Source: M3007 sp044347755 (GTDB lineage Bacteria > Bacteroidota > Bacteroidia > Chitinophagales > Saprospiraceae). Taken from it: a stretch of DNA of 64,000 nucleotides. Each line of letters begins with the position of its first letter. Positions within the stretch are counted from its first letter, which is position 1. The notes below the pieces were generated by a model. That model searched no databases, was not told the DNA's origin, and was given only the letters and a program-made list of their open reading frames with translations. The position numbers were made by a program, and so were the translations under genes. The DNA is taken from positions 8,092-72,091 of the forward strand of contig JBIKUE010000012.1 of the NCBI GenBank assembly GCA_044347755.1. Direction: 5' to 3'. Positions 1-8,461 of this stretch are shown one piece after another.

Positions 1-1
1 T

Positions 2-265
2 CAGGCACTTGAATTGGCGCAATCATTTCAGCCGGATATTATGATCCTGGATGTCATGATGCCTGGGCTGAACGGCTTTGAAGTTGGGCAAAAAATACGT
101 CAACTCCCTTCCCTGGAACTCACCAAGATAATTTTTTTGACCGCAAAAGGCACTCAAAAAGATCGGGAAACCGGTTATGCCAGCGGGGCTGAAATCTATA
201 TGATTAAGCCATTCGAAAACGAAGAGTTGGTAGCTGCGGTAAACGAAATGATGGCTTACGGGTGA
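2..265 (+). CDS. Response regulator receiver domain, C-terminal part (truncated by window edge)
   Basis: The reading frame is open to the left edge, so the gene begins outside the window; only about 87 residues are visible. It is a CheY-like receiver domain. The phospho-acceptor aspartate lies in ILDVMMPG, the switch Thr/Ala in FLTAKG, and the conserved lysine in KPF, followed by the last helix and a stop. No output domain follows, so the protein is either a stand-alone receiver or the C-terminal receiver of a larger protein such as a hybrid kinase. The partner kinase is not visible. Confidence 0.9.
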   Translation, partial: QALELAQSFQPDIMILDVMMPGLNGFEVGQKIRQLPSLELTKIIFLTAKGTQKDRETGYASGAEIYMIKPFENEELVAAVNEMMAYG

Positions 266-312
266 GTTAATGTTTAACCGTTCCAATTAAAATTCTTATC
301 TATAGGATTACT

Positions 313-345
313 CAGACACTAAGATTGGGTCTGGGTCTTTTTTTG
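313..345 (+). terminator. Possible terminator after the response regulator
   Basis: A short stem (CAGAC at 313-317 with GTCTG at 329-333) is followed by a T-rich stretch at 338-344. A second weaker pairing, TAAGATT near 320-326 with AATCTTA at 353-359, overlaps it. The stem is only five base pairs, so the call is tentative. Confidence 0.4.
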
Positions 346-389
346 AAAAAATAATCTTAAGAATATAGATAACTATATGTATTGTTTTG

Positions 390-397
390 TAGCTTTG
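390..397 (+). promoter_or_regulatory. Bacteroidota -7 box ahead of prpE
   Basis: TAGCTTTG matches the TAnnTTTG consensus of Bacteroidota sigma factors and would put the transcript start near 404, about 27 bases before the ATG at 431. No clear -33 TTTG is present at the usual spacing. Confidence 0.4.
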
Positions 398-430
398 CCA
401 TAACTAAAAATCAACCGCCCGACCAAAACT

Positions 431-2326
431 ATGCATTACGAATCTACCTATCAACAGAGCGTTGCGGATGCTGAGCAATTTTGGGCCGAACAGGCAAATG
501 CCATTGACTGGTTTAATAAGCCCCAACAGATCCTTTCGCAGGATGAAGATGGATTATGCCGTTGGTTTTCTGATGGAATACTCAATACCTGCCATTTAGC
601 ACTGGATTACCATGTGGCCAACGGCCGTGGTGATCAGGATGCACTCATCTATGACTCACCTGTCACATTTGGTTTTGCTCGTTACACCTATCGGGAATTG
701 CTCACAGAAACCTCCCGTTTGGCCGGAGCCCTTCAATCCCTTGGAGTAGGGTATGGCGACCGGGTTATCATTTACATGCCTATGGTGCCTCAGGTGGTAT
801 TCGCCATGTTGGCATGTGCACGTTTGGGAGCTATTCATTCCGTAGTATTTGGAGGCTTTGCAGCCCATGAATTAGCCTTGCGCATTGATGATGCCAAACC
901 CAAGGTAATAATGACTGCTTCCGCCGGGATAGAGTTTGATAAAATCCTGCCTTATAAGCCTATTGTTGACAAAGCCATGAGTGAAGCGCAGCATCAGGTA
1001 GATAAAGTAGTTGTTTTCCAACGCTGGATGCACAGAGCTGTGCTCAATGGTGAAACGGAACTTGACTGGGATACTCTGGTAGCCAATGCAAAACCCGTTG
1101 GATGTACTCCGGTAAAGGCAACGGATCCCTTATATATTCTGTATACCAGTGGAACAACAGGCAAACCCAAAGGGATTGTTCGGGATAACGGTGGTCATGC
1201 TGTTGCATTGAAATATTCCATGAAGCAGGTTTATCAGGTCCGACCTGGAGACGTTTTCTGGGCCGCGAGTGATGTAGGCTGGGTAGTTGGTCATTCTTAC
1301 ATCGTATATGCTCCGCTAATAGCAGGATGTACCACCATTTTATATGAGGGTAAACCAGTTCGAACCCCCGATGCAGGCGCTTTTTGGCGTGTAATTTCAG
1401 ATTATCAGGTAAAGACCTTTTTCACCGCTCCAACAGGAATTCGCGCCATTAAAAAAGAAGATCCTGAAGGATTGTTGAAACAGAAATATGACTTGTCTTG
1501 TCTTAAATATGTGTTTTTGGCAGGGGAACGGTGTGACGTGGCAACCCTGGAATGGGTAAAAGAATTGCTGGATATTCCGGTTATAGACCATTGGTGGCAA
1601 ACGGAAAGTGGCTGGCCAATGCTGGCAACGCCTATTGATGATGGTATAGTGCATGAAGTAAAACCCGGATCGGCCGGCCGGCCAGTCCCAGGCTTTCAGG
1701 TACATATTTTGGATCACGACGGGCATGTGTTGCCCCGTGGAGCTGAAGGAGCAGTTGCCATTCAATTGCCTATGCCACCTGGTTGTCTGCCTACACTTTG
1801 GCAGGCAACGGACCGATTTAAAGAAAGTTACCTGGAGGCATATCCCGGGCATTACTTCACTGGCGATGGGGGGTATCAGGATTCAGATGGCTATACCTAC
1901 ATTACCGGCCGAATTGATGATGTGATCAACGTTGCCGGCCACCGGCTCTCCACTTCAGATATGGAAGAAATTGTAGCATCCCATCCTGCTGTAGCGGAAT
2001 GTGCTGTTATCGGCGTAGAAAATGAATTAAAAGGGCAGGTACCTGTTGGCTTTGTAGTGCTTAAAACGGGTACTGATATTACAGAAAAAGGATTGGAGTC
2101 CGACTTGATAATGATGGTTAGAGAGCAGTTAGGCGCCGTCGCATGTTTCAAAAAGTCATTGATAGTCAAAAGATTACCTAAAACCAGAAGTGGCAAAATA
2201 CTGCGAAAAGTGATGCGACATATTGCAGATGAAAAACCTTACCATGTACCTTCAACCATTGAAGATCTAACCGTGCTGGAAGAAATAGGTGAAGTGTGTG
2301 TGCACCAGGCATTCAAACAGATTTGA
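431..2326 (+). CDS. prpE: Propionyl-CoA synthetase (propionate--CoA ligase)
   Basis: This is a cytoplasmic AMP-forming acyl-CoA synthetase that activates propionate, and probably other short acids, through an acyl-adenylate. At 631 aa it has the usual length for PrpE. The P-loop YTSGTTGKPKG lies near residues 238-248, the WWQTESG motif in the middle, and the catalytic lysine of the C-terminal domain in RSGKIL near residue 589. An IYDSPVT stretch and GHRLSTSDMEE are more PrpE-like than Acs-like. It sits 266 bases upstream of an acetyl-CoA synthetase on the same strand. The propionate specificity is inferred from family resemblance. No 2-methylcitrate cycle genes are nearby. Confidence 0.88.
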   Translation: MHYESTYQQSVADAEQFWAEQANAIDWFNKPQQILSQDEDGLCRWFSDGILNTCHLALDYHVANGRGDQDALIYDSPVTFGFARYTYRELLTETSRLAGALQSLGVGYGDRVIIYMPMVPQVVFAMLACARLGAIHSVVFGGFAAHELALRIDDAKPKVIMTASAGIEFDKILPYKPIVDKAMSEAQHQVDKVVVFQRWMHRAVLNGETELDWDTLVANAKPVGCTPVKATDPLYILYTSGTTGKPKGIVRDNGGHAVALKYSMKQVYQVRPGDVFWAASDVGWVVGHSYIVYAPLIAGCTTILYEGKPVRTPDAGAFWRVISDYQVKTFFTAPTGIRAIKKEDPEGLLKQKYDLSCLKYVFLAGERCDVATLEWVKELLDIPVIDHWWQTESGWPMLATPIDDGIVHEVKPGSAGRPVPGFQVHILDHDGHVLPRGAEGAVAIQLPMPPGCLPTLWQATDRFKESYLEAYPGHYFTGDGGYQDSDGYTYITGRIDDVINVAGHRLSTSDMEEIVASHPAVAECAVIGVENELKGQVPVGFVVLKTGTDITEKGLESDLIMMVREQLGAVACFKKSLIVKRLPKTRSGKILRKVMRHIADEKPYHVPSTIEDLTVLEEIGEVCVHQAFKQI

Positions 2327-2352
2327 ATGCATTAGGGTAGAAGAGAACTGAG

Positions 2353-2430
2353 TAAGAGTATGTTGGGGGGGCTTACTGGGCCAAAAACGGTTCTTTTTTG
2401 AAACAAGCAGAAAACCCCAACATGCTCTTA
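2353..2430 (+). repeat. Long-loop inverted repeat downstream of prpE
   Basis: Arms at 2353-2368 and 2415-2430 are 16 bases each and pair except for one position, separated by 46 bases that include a run of seven G. There is no T-tract directly after the right arm, so this is not a classical terminator. It lies in the prpE-acs gap and could be a processing or attenuation structure. Confidence 0.5.
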
Positions 2431-2461
2431 ATTTTGTAAATACGTTTTGTTTTGATTTTTA

Positions 2462-2511
2462 GTTGAACATCACCCGGGGAGGAGAGGGAACTTTCAGCCC
2501 CGGGGTTCAAC
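2462..2511 (+). repeat. GC-rich imperfect hairpin upstream of acs
   Basis: Arms at 2462-2479 (GTTGAAC then CCCGGGG, with a four-base bulge) and 2498-2511 (CCCCGGGGTTCAAC) can pair about 80 bases before the acs ATG. It may be a leader structure or a protein-binding site. The function is not known from the sequence. Confidence 0.45.
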
Positions 2512-2592
2512 TGGATTTAGGTAAACACGCTATTAAGCATTTTTGCCCCGGATACCATTCTACGATCATTGTTCAACGAAATCATACCAACC

Positions 2593-4497
2593 ATGACATT
2601 GCAAATTAAAACCTTGGATCAATACCGGGAAGTCTATGAACGGTCTGTGGCTGATCCGGAAGCTTTTTGGGCGGAGCAAGCCGCTTCTTTTCAATGGCGT
2701 AAACCTTGGAAACAGATACTTAAGTGGAATTTCCGCGAACCAAACGTCAAATGGTTTGTGGGTGGTAAACTTAATATCACTGAAAATGTATTGGATCGTC
2801 ACCTGGCTACCCGTTCCAAGCAGACAGCCATCTTATGGGAACCCAATGATCCTAAAAATAAGCCCAGAAAGATCACTTATAAGCAACTGTATCAGCAGGT
2901 GTGTCAATTTGCCAATGCACTGAAAGCGCAGGGCATTAAAAAAGGCGACCGGGTGTGTATTTATATGCCTATGACCCCCGAACTGGCCATCGCTGTGCTT
3001 GCTTGCGCGCGTTTAGGCGCTATCCACTCGGTGGTATTTGCCGGTTTTTCGGCAGTTTCAGTGGCAGATCGCATTAAAGATGCTCAATGTGTTGCCGTTA
3101 TTACTTCTGATTTCAATGCACGTGGAGCCAAAAATATTCCGGTTAAGGCCATTGTGGATGAAGCACTTACGCTCGGATGCGATTCTGTAAAATCGGTAAT
3201 TGTTCATAAGAATACCGGTGATCACGTTCACTGGCATAAAGACAAAGATATTTGGTGGCATGATGCCATTGCCGGTAAACGTAAGAGCTGTAAGGCGCAG
3301 CAAATGGACTCAGAAGATCCCTTGTTTATTCTTTATACCAGCGGTTCCACCGGAAAACCCAAAGGGGTAGTGCATACCCATGGCGGCTATATGGTGTACA
3401 CTGAATTCACTTTTCGAAACGTGTTTCAATACAGTGAAGGCGATATCTACTGGTGTACTGCCGATGTAGGCTGGATTACCGGCCACTCTTATATCATTTA
3501 TGGGCCACTACTTTCCGGCGCCACCAGCTTGATGTTTGAAGGCGTACCAACCTTCCCGGATGCCGGCCGTTTCTGGGATGTCATCAAACGACATAAAGTC
3601 AATATTTTTTATACAGCGCCTACAGCCATTCGGGCACTGATGGCCGCCGGCGACCGATTCGTAAAGGGGCGTCGCATGCCTTCCCTTAAAGTACTGGGTA
3701 CTGTAGGCGAACCTATCAATGAAGAAGCCTGGAACTGGTACAATGAACGGATCGGTAAGAAAAGATGCCCTATTGTTGATACATGGTGGCAAACAGAAAC
3801 CGGAGGCATCCTGATTACGCCTATCGCAGGAGTAACGCCAACCAAGCCATGTTTTGCCACGCTTCCACTTCCCGGGGTACAGCCTATTCTGGTTGATGCC
3901 AATGGCAAAGAGCTTATAGGAAATGATGTGGAAGGATTGCTATGCATAAAATATCCCTGGCCAAGCATTCTCCGTACCACATGGGGTGATCATGAACGAT
4001 GCCGGCAAAACTATTTTGCGGCCTTTAAAAACTTGTACTTCACTGGTGATGGCGCCCGACGTGACCATGAAGGGTATTATCGGATTATTGGTCGGGTGGA
4101 TGATGTAATCAACGTAAGTGGTCACCGTATTGGCACCGCTGAGGTGGAGGATGCCATCAATAAGCATGATAACATCGTAGAAAGTGCAGTGGTTGGTTAT
4201 CCGCATGATATCAAAGGACAAGGTATCTATGCTTACGTGATCACGAATCACATTGTAGAGCATACCGAGGACTTCCGAAAAGAAGTGTTGGAAGTAGTTA
4301 CGAAGGAAATAGGTCCAATTGCCAAACCGGATGTGATCCAGATTGTACCCGGGTTGCCTAAAACCCGTTCCGGAAAAATCATGCGCCGCATTCTTCGTAA
4401 AATCGCCGAAGGGGATACCTCTAACCTGGGAGATATTTCAACCCTTTTGAACCCGGAAGTAGTGGAAGAGATCAAATTCGGCGCCAAACACATTTAA
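2593..4497 (+). CDS. acs: Acetyl-CoA synthetase (acetate--CoA ligase)
   Basis: This is a cytoplasmic AMP-forming ligase that makes acetyl-CoA from acetate, ATP and CoA. From the ATG at 2593 it is 634 aa, typical for Acs. A TTG eight codons upstream also keeps the frame open, but the ATG gives the usual N-terminus. The P-loop YTSGSTGKPKG begins near residue 248, TWWQTETGG is present, and the lysine of RSGKIM is near residue 595. That lysine is the one acetylated by protein acetyltransferases in characterised homologues. It follows prpE as a divergent paralogue. The segment after its stop is the repeat array at 4510. Confidence 0.95.
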   Translation: MTLQIKTLDQYREVYERSVADPEAFWAEQAASFQWRKPWKQILKWNFREPNVKWFVGGKLNITENVLDRHLATRSKQTAILWEPNDPKNKPRKITYKQLYQQVCQFANALKAQGIKKGDRVCIYMPMTPELAIAVLACARLGAIHSVVFAGFSAVSVADRIKDAQCVAVITSDFNARGAKNIPVKAIVDEALTLGCDSVKSVIVHKNTGDHVHWHKDKDIWWHDAIAGKRKSCKAQQMDSEDPLFILYTSGSTGKPKGVVHTHGGYMVYTEFTFRNVFQYSEGDIYWCTADVGWITGHSYIIYGPLLSGATSLMFEGVPTFPDAGRFWDVIKRHKVNIFYTAPTAIRALMAAGDRFVKGRRMPSLKVLGTVGEPINEEAWNWYNERIGKKRCPIVDTWWQTETGGILITPIAGVTPTKPCFATLPLPGVQPILVDANGKELIGNDVEGLLCIKYPWPSILRTTWGDHERCRQNYFAAFKNLYFTGDGARRDHEGYYRIIGRVDDVINVSGHRIGTAEVEDAINKHDNIVESAVVGYPHDIKGQGIYAYVITNHIVEHTEDFRKEVLEVVTKEIGPIAKPDVIQIVPGLPKTRSGKIMRRILRKIAEGDTSNLGDISTLLNPEVVEEIKFGAKHI

Positions 4498-4509
4498 GAA
4501 CGCTGGTTG

Positions 4510-5054
4510 GAACGTGGATTGAATTGGAACGCGGATGACGCGGATGACGCGGATTTTGAAAATTGCCTTCGGCAATTTTGCTTTAGAAAAGCTAATACAT
4601 TTCTTATTCCATAAGAAGGCTGCCGAAGGCAGCATGAAAAATCCGCGTCATCCGCGTCATCCGCGTTCCAAACAAAAATCCGCGTCATCCGCGTCATCCG
4701 CGTTCCAAACAAAAATCCGCGTCATCCGCGTCATCCGCGTTCCAAACAAAAATCCGCGTCATCTGCGTCATCCGCGTCCCAAAAAAAATCCGCGTCATCC
4801 GCGTCATCCGCGTTCCAAACAAAAATCCGCGTCATCCGCGTCATCCGCGTCATCCGCGTTCCAAACAAAAATCCGCGTCATCCGTGTCATCCGCGTTCCA
4901 AACAAAAATCCGCGTCATCTGCGTCATCCGCGTTCCAAACAAAAATCCGCGTCATCCGTGTCATCCGCGTTCCAAACAAAAATCCGCGTCATCTGCGTCA
5001 TCCGCGTTCCAAACAAAAATCCGCGTCATCCGCGTTCCAATTCAATCCGCGTTC
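4510..5054. repeat. Minisatellite cassette bounded by 36-bp inverted repeats
   Basis: Positions 4510-4545 and 5019-5054 are inverted copies of the same 36 bases with one mismatch. Between them is a tandem array with a 37-base period, each unit made of three CGCGTCATC-type nonamers plus a TTCCAAACAAAA spacer. Units begin at 4641, 4678, 4715, 4752, 4788, 4825, 4871, 4908, 4945, 4982 and 5019. The 4825 unit has one extra nonamer (46 bases), and some nonamers carry C-to-T changes. The left end (4510-4556) is in the opposite orientation, and a non-repetitive piece at 4557-4636 with two small hairpins separates it from the array. The long open frames across it are a by-product of the repeat. Confidence 0.9.
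4561..4637. repeat. Two small palindromes inside the repeat cassette
   Basis: ATTGCCTTCGGCAAT near 4561-4576 and GCTGCCGAAGGCAGC near 4619-4633 are perfect short hairpins sharing the TGCC/GGCA core. They frame the non-tandem segment between the inverted left end and the array. No coding signal is seen here. Confidence 0.6.
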
Positions 5055-5665
5055 TTACCCGTGTTCCTATGCCCGAACCACCCAAAACGCATCGTCAACC
5101 CAAACACCGGAGCGTTTAAATCCTTTTTGTTCAATCCCAGCCCTCCTTCAAAACCATTCACGAACCGGTAACCTACCGTGCCGGCAATTCGCATCCAATG
5201 GAATAAATTCAATTCTATTCCAGCTTCGGGCGTTAACACCAGAACGCCCTGGTCATACTCATCAAAATCCATATCTTCTTCCCACCAATCATAACGGTTC
5301 GTTACGCCAATACCACCAACCCCAATTTTCATGGAAGCAAAACCATGGATGGCTTTTTGCGTAGGTGCCGAATACCCGAGCCATAAACCACCATAACCCA
5401 ATGCAATGGCGCCATCTGGTTGATTGGTTTGGGGAATGGTAAATACTTCCCCCTGTCCGAACGCTCCGATCATTGCTTGATTCACAACAATACCACCACC
5501 TCCGCCTGCACCAAAACCATGAAAGTCTTTTACCTTACTGTAGGTGAAAATGGGGCCACCAAAGCCTCCACGGATTTTGGCTTTCTGGAAAAGGGTTTGT
5601 TCTGATTGTGCTGCCAGGTGTGCAAAAGTCATGCTGAAAAGAACCAGGGTCGTCAAAAATTTCAT
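5042..5665 (-). CDS. Secreted or outer-membrane protein of unknown function
   Basis: The protein has 207 aa and an obvious signal peptide (MKFLTTLVLF ... AHLAAQ). The rest is rich in Gly, aromatic residues and alternating strands, ending in FGLTMRFGW, as in small outer-membrane beta-barrels; I do not recognise a named family. The last codons (NTGKNAD and the TGA stop) are encoded by the right end of the minisatellite cassette, so the cassette has supplied or replaced the natural C-terminus. It is divergent from the fucosidase gene. The function is unknown; the barrel is an inference from composition. Confidence 0.7.
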   Translation of the reverse strand: MKFLTTLVLFSMTFAHLAAQSEQTLFQKAKIRGGFGGPIFTYSKVKDFHGFGAGGGGGIVVNQAMIGAFGQGEVFTIPQTNQPDGAIALGYGGLWLGYSAPTQKAIHGFASMKIGVGGIGVTNRYDWWEEDMDFDEYDQGVLVLTPEAGIELNLFHWMRIAGTVGYRFVNGFEGGLGLNKKDLNAPVFGLTMRFGWFGHRNTGKNAD

Positions 5666-5802
5666 AGCTTAATAGTTGATGAAAATGATTTGTTTGCATG
5701 AGTGACACACTGGTACCGGTGATACCCTTAGTGATGGGCTTAAAAAGTTTTTCAGACGATTTGAAAAGTTCAGACCTTGTCTCGGTAAAATGTAGATGAA
5801 AC

Positions 5803-7260
5803 ATGAAAAAAGATAAAACCTTTATTCCTGGCTGGTGGTCAGTGCTGGCAATCCTGTTTCTGATTCAGGAAGCAAACGCCCAACACCAAGCCTACTTCCC
5901 TGATCCTGATCCGGCCATTCAACAAAGACTGGAGGAGTGGAAGGATCTTAAATTCGGATTACTCATGCACTGGGGGGCTTACAGCCAATGGGGGATTGTT
6001 GAAAGCTGGAGCATTTGCCCTGAGGATCTTTCCTGGGCAACCGGAGGACGAAAGCCAGGTGTGTCTGATTCCTATCAGGATTATTTGGAAGCTTATGAAA
6101 ATCTCCCTAAAACGTTTAATCCCGTGCAATTTAATCCGGAACCATGGGCCAAAGCTGCCCGGGATGCCGGAATGAAGTATGTGGTGTTTACCACCAAACA
6201 TCATGACGGTTTTTGTATGTTCGATACCAAAACAACCGATTACAAAATCACGGGTTCAGAAAGCCCATTCCGCAATCACCCACGTAGCAATGTAGCTAAG
6301 GAGATTTTCAATGCTTTTCGAAAGGAAGGTTTATGGACCGGAGCCTATTTCTCCAAACCTGATTGGCATTCAGATCATTACTGGTGGCAACGCTTCCCCC
6401 CCAGCGACCGAAACTGTAACTATTCTATTCAAAAATACCCGGAAAAATGGGCTCAATTCGTACAATATACGCATGAGCAAATTGATGAATTAATGACTGA
6501 TTACGGCAAAATGGATATACTATGGCTGGATGGAGGTTGGGTGCGCACCAAAACGGAGGATGAAATAAAGACAGAGCTTAGCGAGGTGTATGAAAACAGC
6601 CGTTGGGCGCGCAACCCTCAGAGTCAGGATATTGACATGGCTGGAATGGTAAAAAAGGCTCGTGCCAAACAACCCGGACTTATCGTAGTAGACCGGGCCG
6701 TTCCAGGTATCCATCAGAATTATCTAACCCCAGAGCAGCATATTCCTGCAGAGGGGCTTCCATATCCCTGGGAGACTTGTATGACTATGGCTGGCAGTTG
6801 GAGTTATGTTCCCAATGACCGCTATAAACCAACGGATGAAATCATTGAAAAACTAGTGGACATTGTCAGCAAAGGCGGAAACTATTTGCTAAATATTGGG
6901 CCCGGACCTGATGGTACCTGGCACTCCGAGGCTTATGAACGATTAGCAGAAATTGGAGCCTGGATGAAAGTGAATGGTGAAGCTATATATGGTACCCGGA
7001 TGTATTCCACCTTTAATGAGAGAGATCGGATCCGCTATACCCAATCCAAAGATGGTAAAACCCGGTTTGTTTTCCTTTTTGATGAGCCAGGAGATCGCCT
7101 TATCCTTAATAAGTTGACTATTGACAAGGCTCAGCAAATAACTATGCTGGGTAGCCCCAAACGTTTGGCATGGAAGTTTAATGCTGGTGAGGTTGAAATC
7201 AGGATACCTAAAGACGCTACGGAAAAGGGTAAACATGTTTGGGTACTCAAGGTAGAATAA
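5803..7260 (+). CDS. Alpha-L-fucosidase, glycoside hydrolase family 29
   Basis: This 485-aa exported enzyme is predicted to remove alpha-linked L-fucose from glycans. A signal peptide covers about residues 1-26 (ending ANAQ). GH29 signatures follow: FGLLMHWGAYS near residue 50, FTTKHHDGF near 129, and LWLDGGW with the probable nucleophile Asp at about residue 243. A small C-terminal beta domain closes the protein. There is no T9SS sorting domain, so a periplasmic site is likely. No transporter or other fucose genes are adjacent, so it stands alone rather than in a polysaccharide utilisation locus. Confidence 0.93.
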   Translation: MKKDKTFIPGWWSVLAILFLIQEANAQHQAYFPDPDPAIQQRLEEWKDLKFGLLMHWGAYSQWGIVESWSICPEDLSWATGGRKPGVSDSYQDYLEAYENLPKTFNPVQFNPEPWAKAARDAGMKYVVFTTKHHDGFCMFDTKTTDYKITGSESPFRNHPRSNVAKEIFNAFRKEGLWTGAYFSKPDWHSDHYWWQRFPPSDRNCNYSIQKYPEKWAQFVQYTHEQIDELMTDYGKMDILWLDGGWVRTKTEDEIKTELSEVYENSRWARNPQSQDIDMAGMVKKARAKQPGLIVVDRAVPGIHQNYLTPEQHIPAEGLPYPWETCMTMAGSWSYVPNDRYKPTDEIIEKLVDIVSKGGNYLLNIGPGPDGTWHSEAYERLAEIGAWMKVNGEAIYGTRMYSTFNERDRIRYTQSKDGKTRFVFLFDEPGDRLILNKLTIDKAQQITMLGSPKRLAWKFNAGEVEIRIPKDATEKGKHVWVLKVE

Positions 7261-7396
7261 ATAGAAACGAACCTCGAATTTTCATCTCTCAAAACTCAAC
7301 TTTGGCATGGTTTTGGTTGCTATTATACCGTCTTGCTCAGCCTCGCTGAACATATAATCTCTTGAAGTTTTTCTCTTCTAATCGGTAAGAAAAGTT

Positions 7397-7427
7397 GAGC
7401 CGTCCGCTTTCCCGGGACGGCTCTTTT
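7397..7427 (+). terminator. Rho-independent terminator after the fucosidase
   Basis: GAGCCGTCC at 7397-7405 pairs with GGACGGCTC at 7415-7423 and is followed by TTTT. It stands alone in the 228-base gap and would separate the fucosidase from the deacetylase-like gene. Confidence 0.75.
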
Positions 7428-7473
7428 CATTTCAGGAACTAAACATTCACCGCTTCTGTGCGTTAATCTTGGC

Positions 7474-7481
7474 TATTTTTG
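7474..7481 (+). promoter_or_regulatory. -7 box of the deacetylase-like gene
   Basis: TATTTTTG fits TAnnTTTG and ends only eight bases before the ATG at 7489, implying a leaderless or nearly leaderless transcript. Confidence 0.4.
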
Positions 7482-7488
7482 CCAGTAA

Positions 7489-8391
7489 ATGCTCAGGATT
7501 GCTTTCTCTCCCATTTATCGTTATGCCTTGCCGGATGGCCATCGATTCCCGATGGGTAAATACGATCTGCTGCCAGAGCAATTACTGTGGGAAGGAACAG
7601 TAACTGAAAGTCATTTTTTTCATCCTGAGCTCTTAATGGAAGACGTGGCGCTGCTAACCCATACGCCCGAATGGTGGTCGAAAATGAATGAGTTAAGATT
7701 GTCGGAGAAGGAAATAAGAGCTATCGGCTTTCCAATCAATGATACTTTCGTGCGCCGGGGGCGACATATTTCTTATGGCACCTTACAGTGCACCTTATTT
7801 GCTTTGGAACATGGCTGTTCCATGAATATTGCCGGAGGTACACACCATGCATTTGCTGATAGGGGAGAAGGATATTGCTGTTTCAATGATCAGGCCGTTG
7901 CCGCAAATTGGTTGTTACAAGAAGGTCTTGCCAAAAGAATCCTCATCATTGACCTGGATGTTCACCAGGGCAACGGCACCGCCAGTATTTTTGAATCAGA
8001 ACCGAAGGTTTTTACCTTCTCCATGCACGGTGAAAGAAATTATCCAATCCGCAAGGAAAAATCCGATCTCGATATTGGACTGCCAGATGGTATGGAAGAT
8101 GATGCATACCTGAAAATTCTACGGGAAACACTTCCCCGGATAGCTGATGCGTTTCAGCCGGATTTTGTTTTCTACCAAAGCGGTGTTGACATTCTTGCCA
8201 CTGATAAGCTTGGCCGACTCAATATTAGTCGCGAGGGCTGTAAGGAGCGCGATAAAATTGTGTTCTCCTTCGCAAAACAGCATCGACTGCCAGTGGTAGC
8301 CAGCATGGGCGGAGGTTATTCCCCACGGATAGCTGATATCGTGGAAGCCCATGCCAATACCTTTCGTATGGCGCAGGAGGTGTTTTTTTAA
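7489..8391 (+). CDS. Histone-deacetylase-like amidohydrolase
   Basis: This 300-aa cytoplasmic zinc enzyme belongs to the histone deacetylase/AcuC superfamily, which in bacteria removes acyl groups from polyamines, small amides or acetyl-lysine. Visible catalytic residues are the His pair 119-120 in GGTHHAF, Asp157 and His159 in DLDVHQGNG, Asp234 in SGVD as third zinc ligand, and a Tyr in MGGGY. All conserved active-site positions are present. The short loops and DVHQGNG resemble class IV (HDAC11-like) members, which is an inference. The substrate is unknown. Bacteria lack nucleosomal histones, so reversal of protein acetylation (for example of Acs) is possible but not shown here. Confidence 0.88.
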   Translation: MLRIAFSPIYRYALPDGHRFPMGKYDLLPEQLLWEGTVTESHFFHPELLMEDVALLTHTPEWWSKMNELRLSEKEIRAIGFPINDTFVRRGRHISYGTLQCTLFALEHGCSMNIAGGTHHAFADRGEGYCCFNDQAVAANWLLQEGLAKRILIIDLDVHQGNGTASIFESEPKVFTFSMHGERNYPIRKEKSDLDIGLPDGMEDDAYLKILRETLPRIADAFQPDFVFYQSGVDILATDKLGRLNISREGCKERDKIVFSFAKQHRLPVVASMGGGYSPRIADIVEAHANTFRMAQEVFF

Positions 8392-8448
8392 TGGACCACC
8401 CTAAGGGCTATTTTACCCGTTCAAAGGAAGAATTCATAGGATGGTCCA
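8392..8448. repeat. Weak inverted repeat between convergent genes
   Basis: TGGACCACC at 8392-8400 can pair with GGATGGTCCA at 8439-8448 with one wobble. It sits between the convergent ends of the deacetylase-like and aminopeptidase genes. It might act as a two-way terminator, but there is no T-tract. Confidence 0.3.
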
Positions 8449-8461
8449 TTCCTGTAAAAGA

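Noticed and set aside
1397..1852. 151-aa antisense frame inside prpE
   Set aside because: Shadow of a conserved enzyme gene on the other strand.
4494..4712. Reverse-strand 72-aa frame with TRMTRMTRIF
   Set aside because: Reads through the inverted left end of the repeat cassette; repeat artefact.
4639..5054. Possible CRISPR array (regular spacing of repeats)
   Set aside because: Units are directly tandem with no unique spacers and no cas genes nearby; it is a minisatellite.
4535..5119. Open frame of 194 aa across the minisatellite (Arg/His/Pro/Ser-rich)
   Set aside because: The 37-base unit cycles through all frames without stops, producing HPRHPRSKQK-type low-complexity peptides. No start signal and no family.
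5803..7260. Polysaccharide utilisation locus around the fucosidase
   Set aside because: No SusC/SusD pair, sulfatase or other sugar genes are adjacent; it is a single gene.
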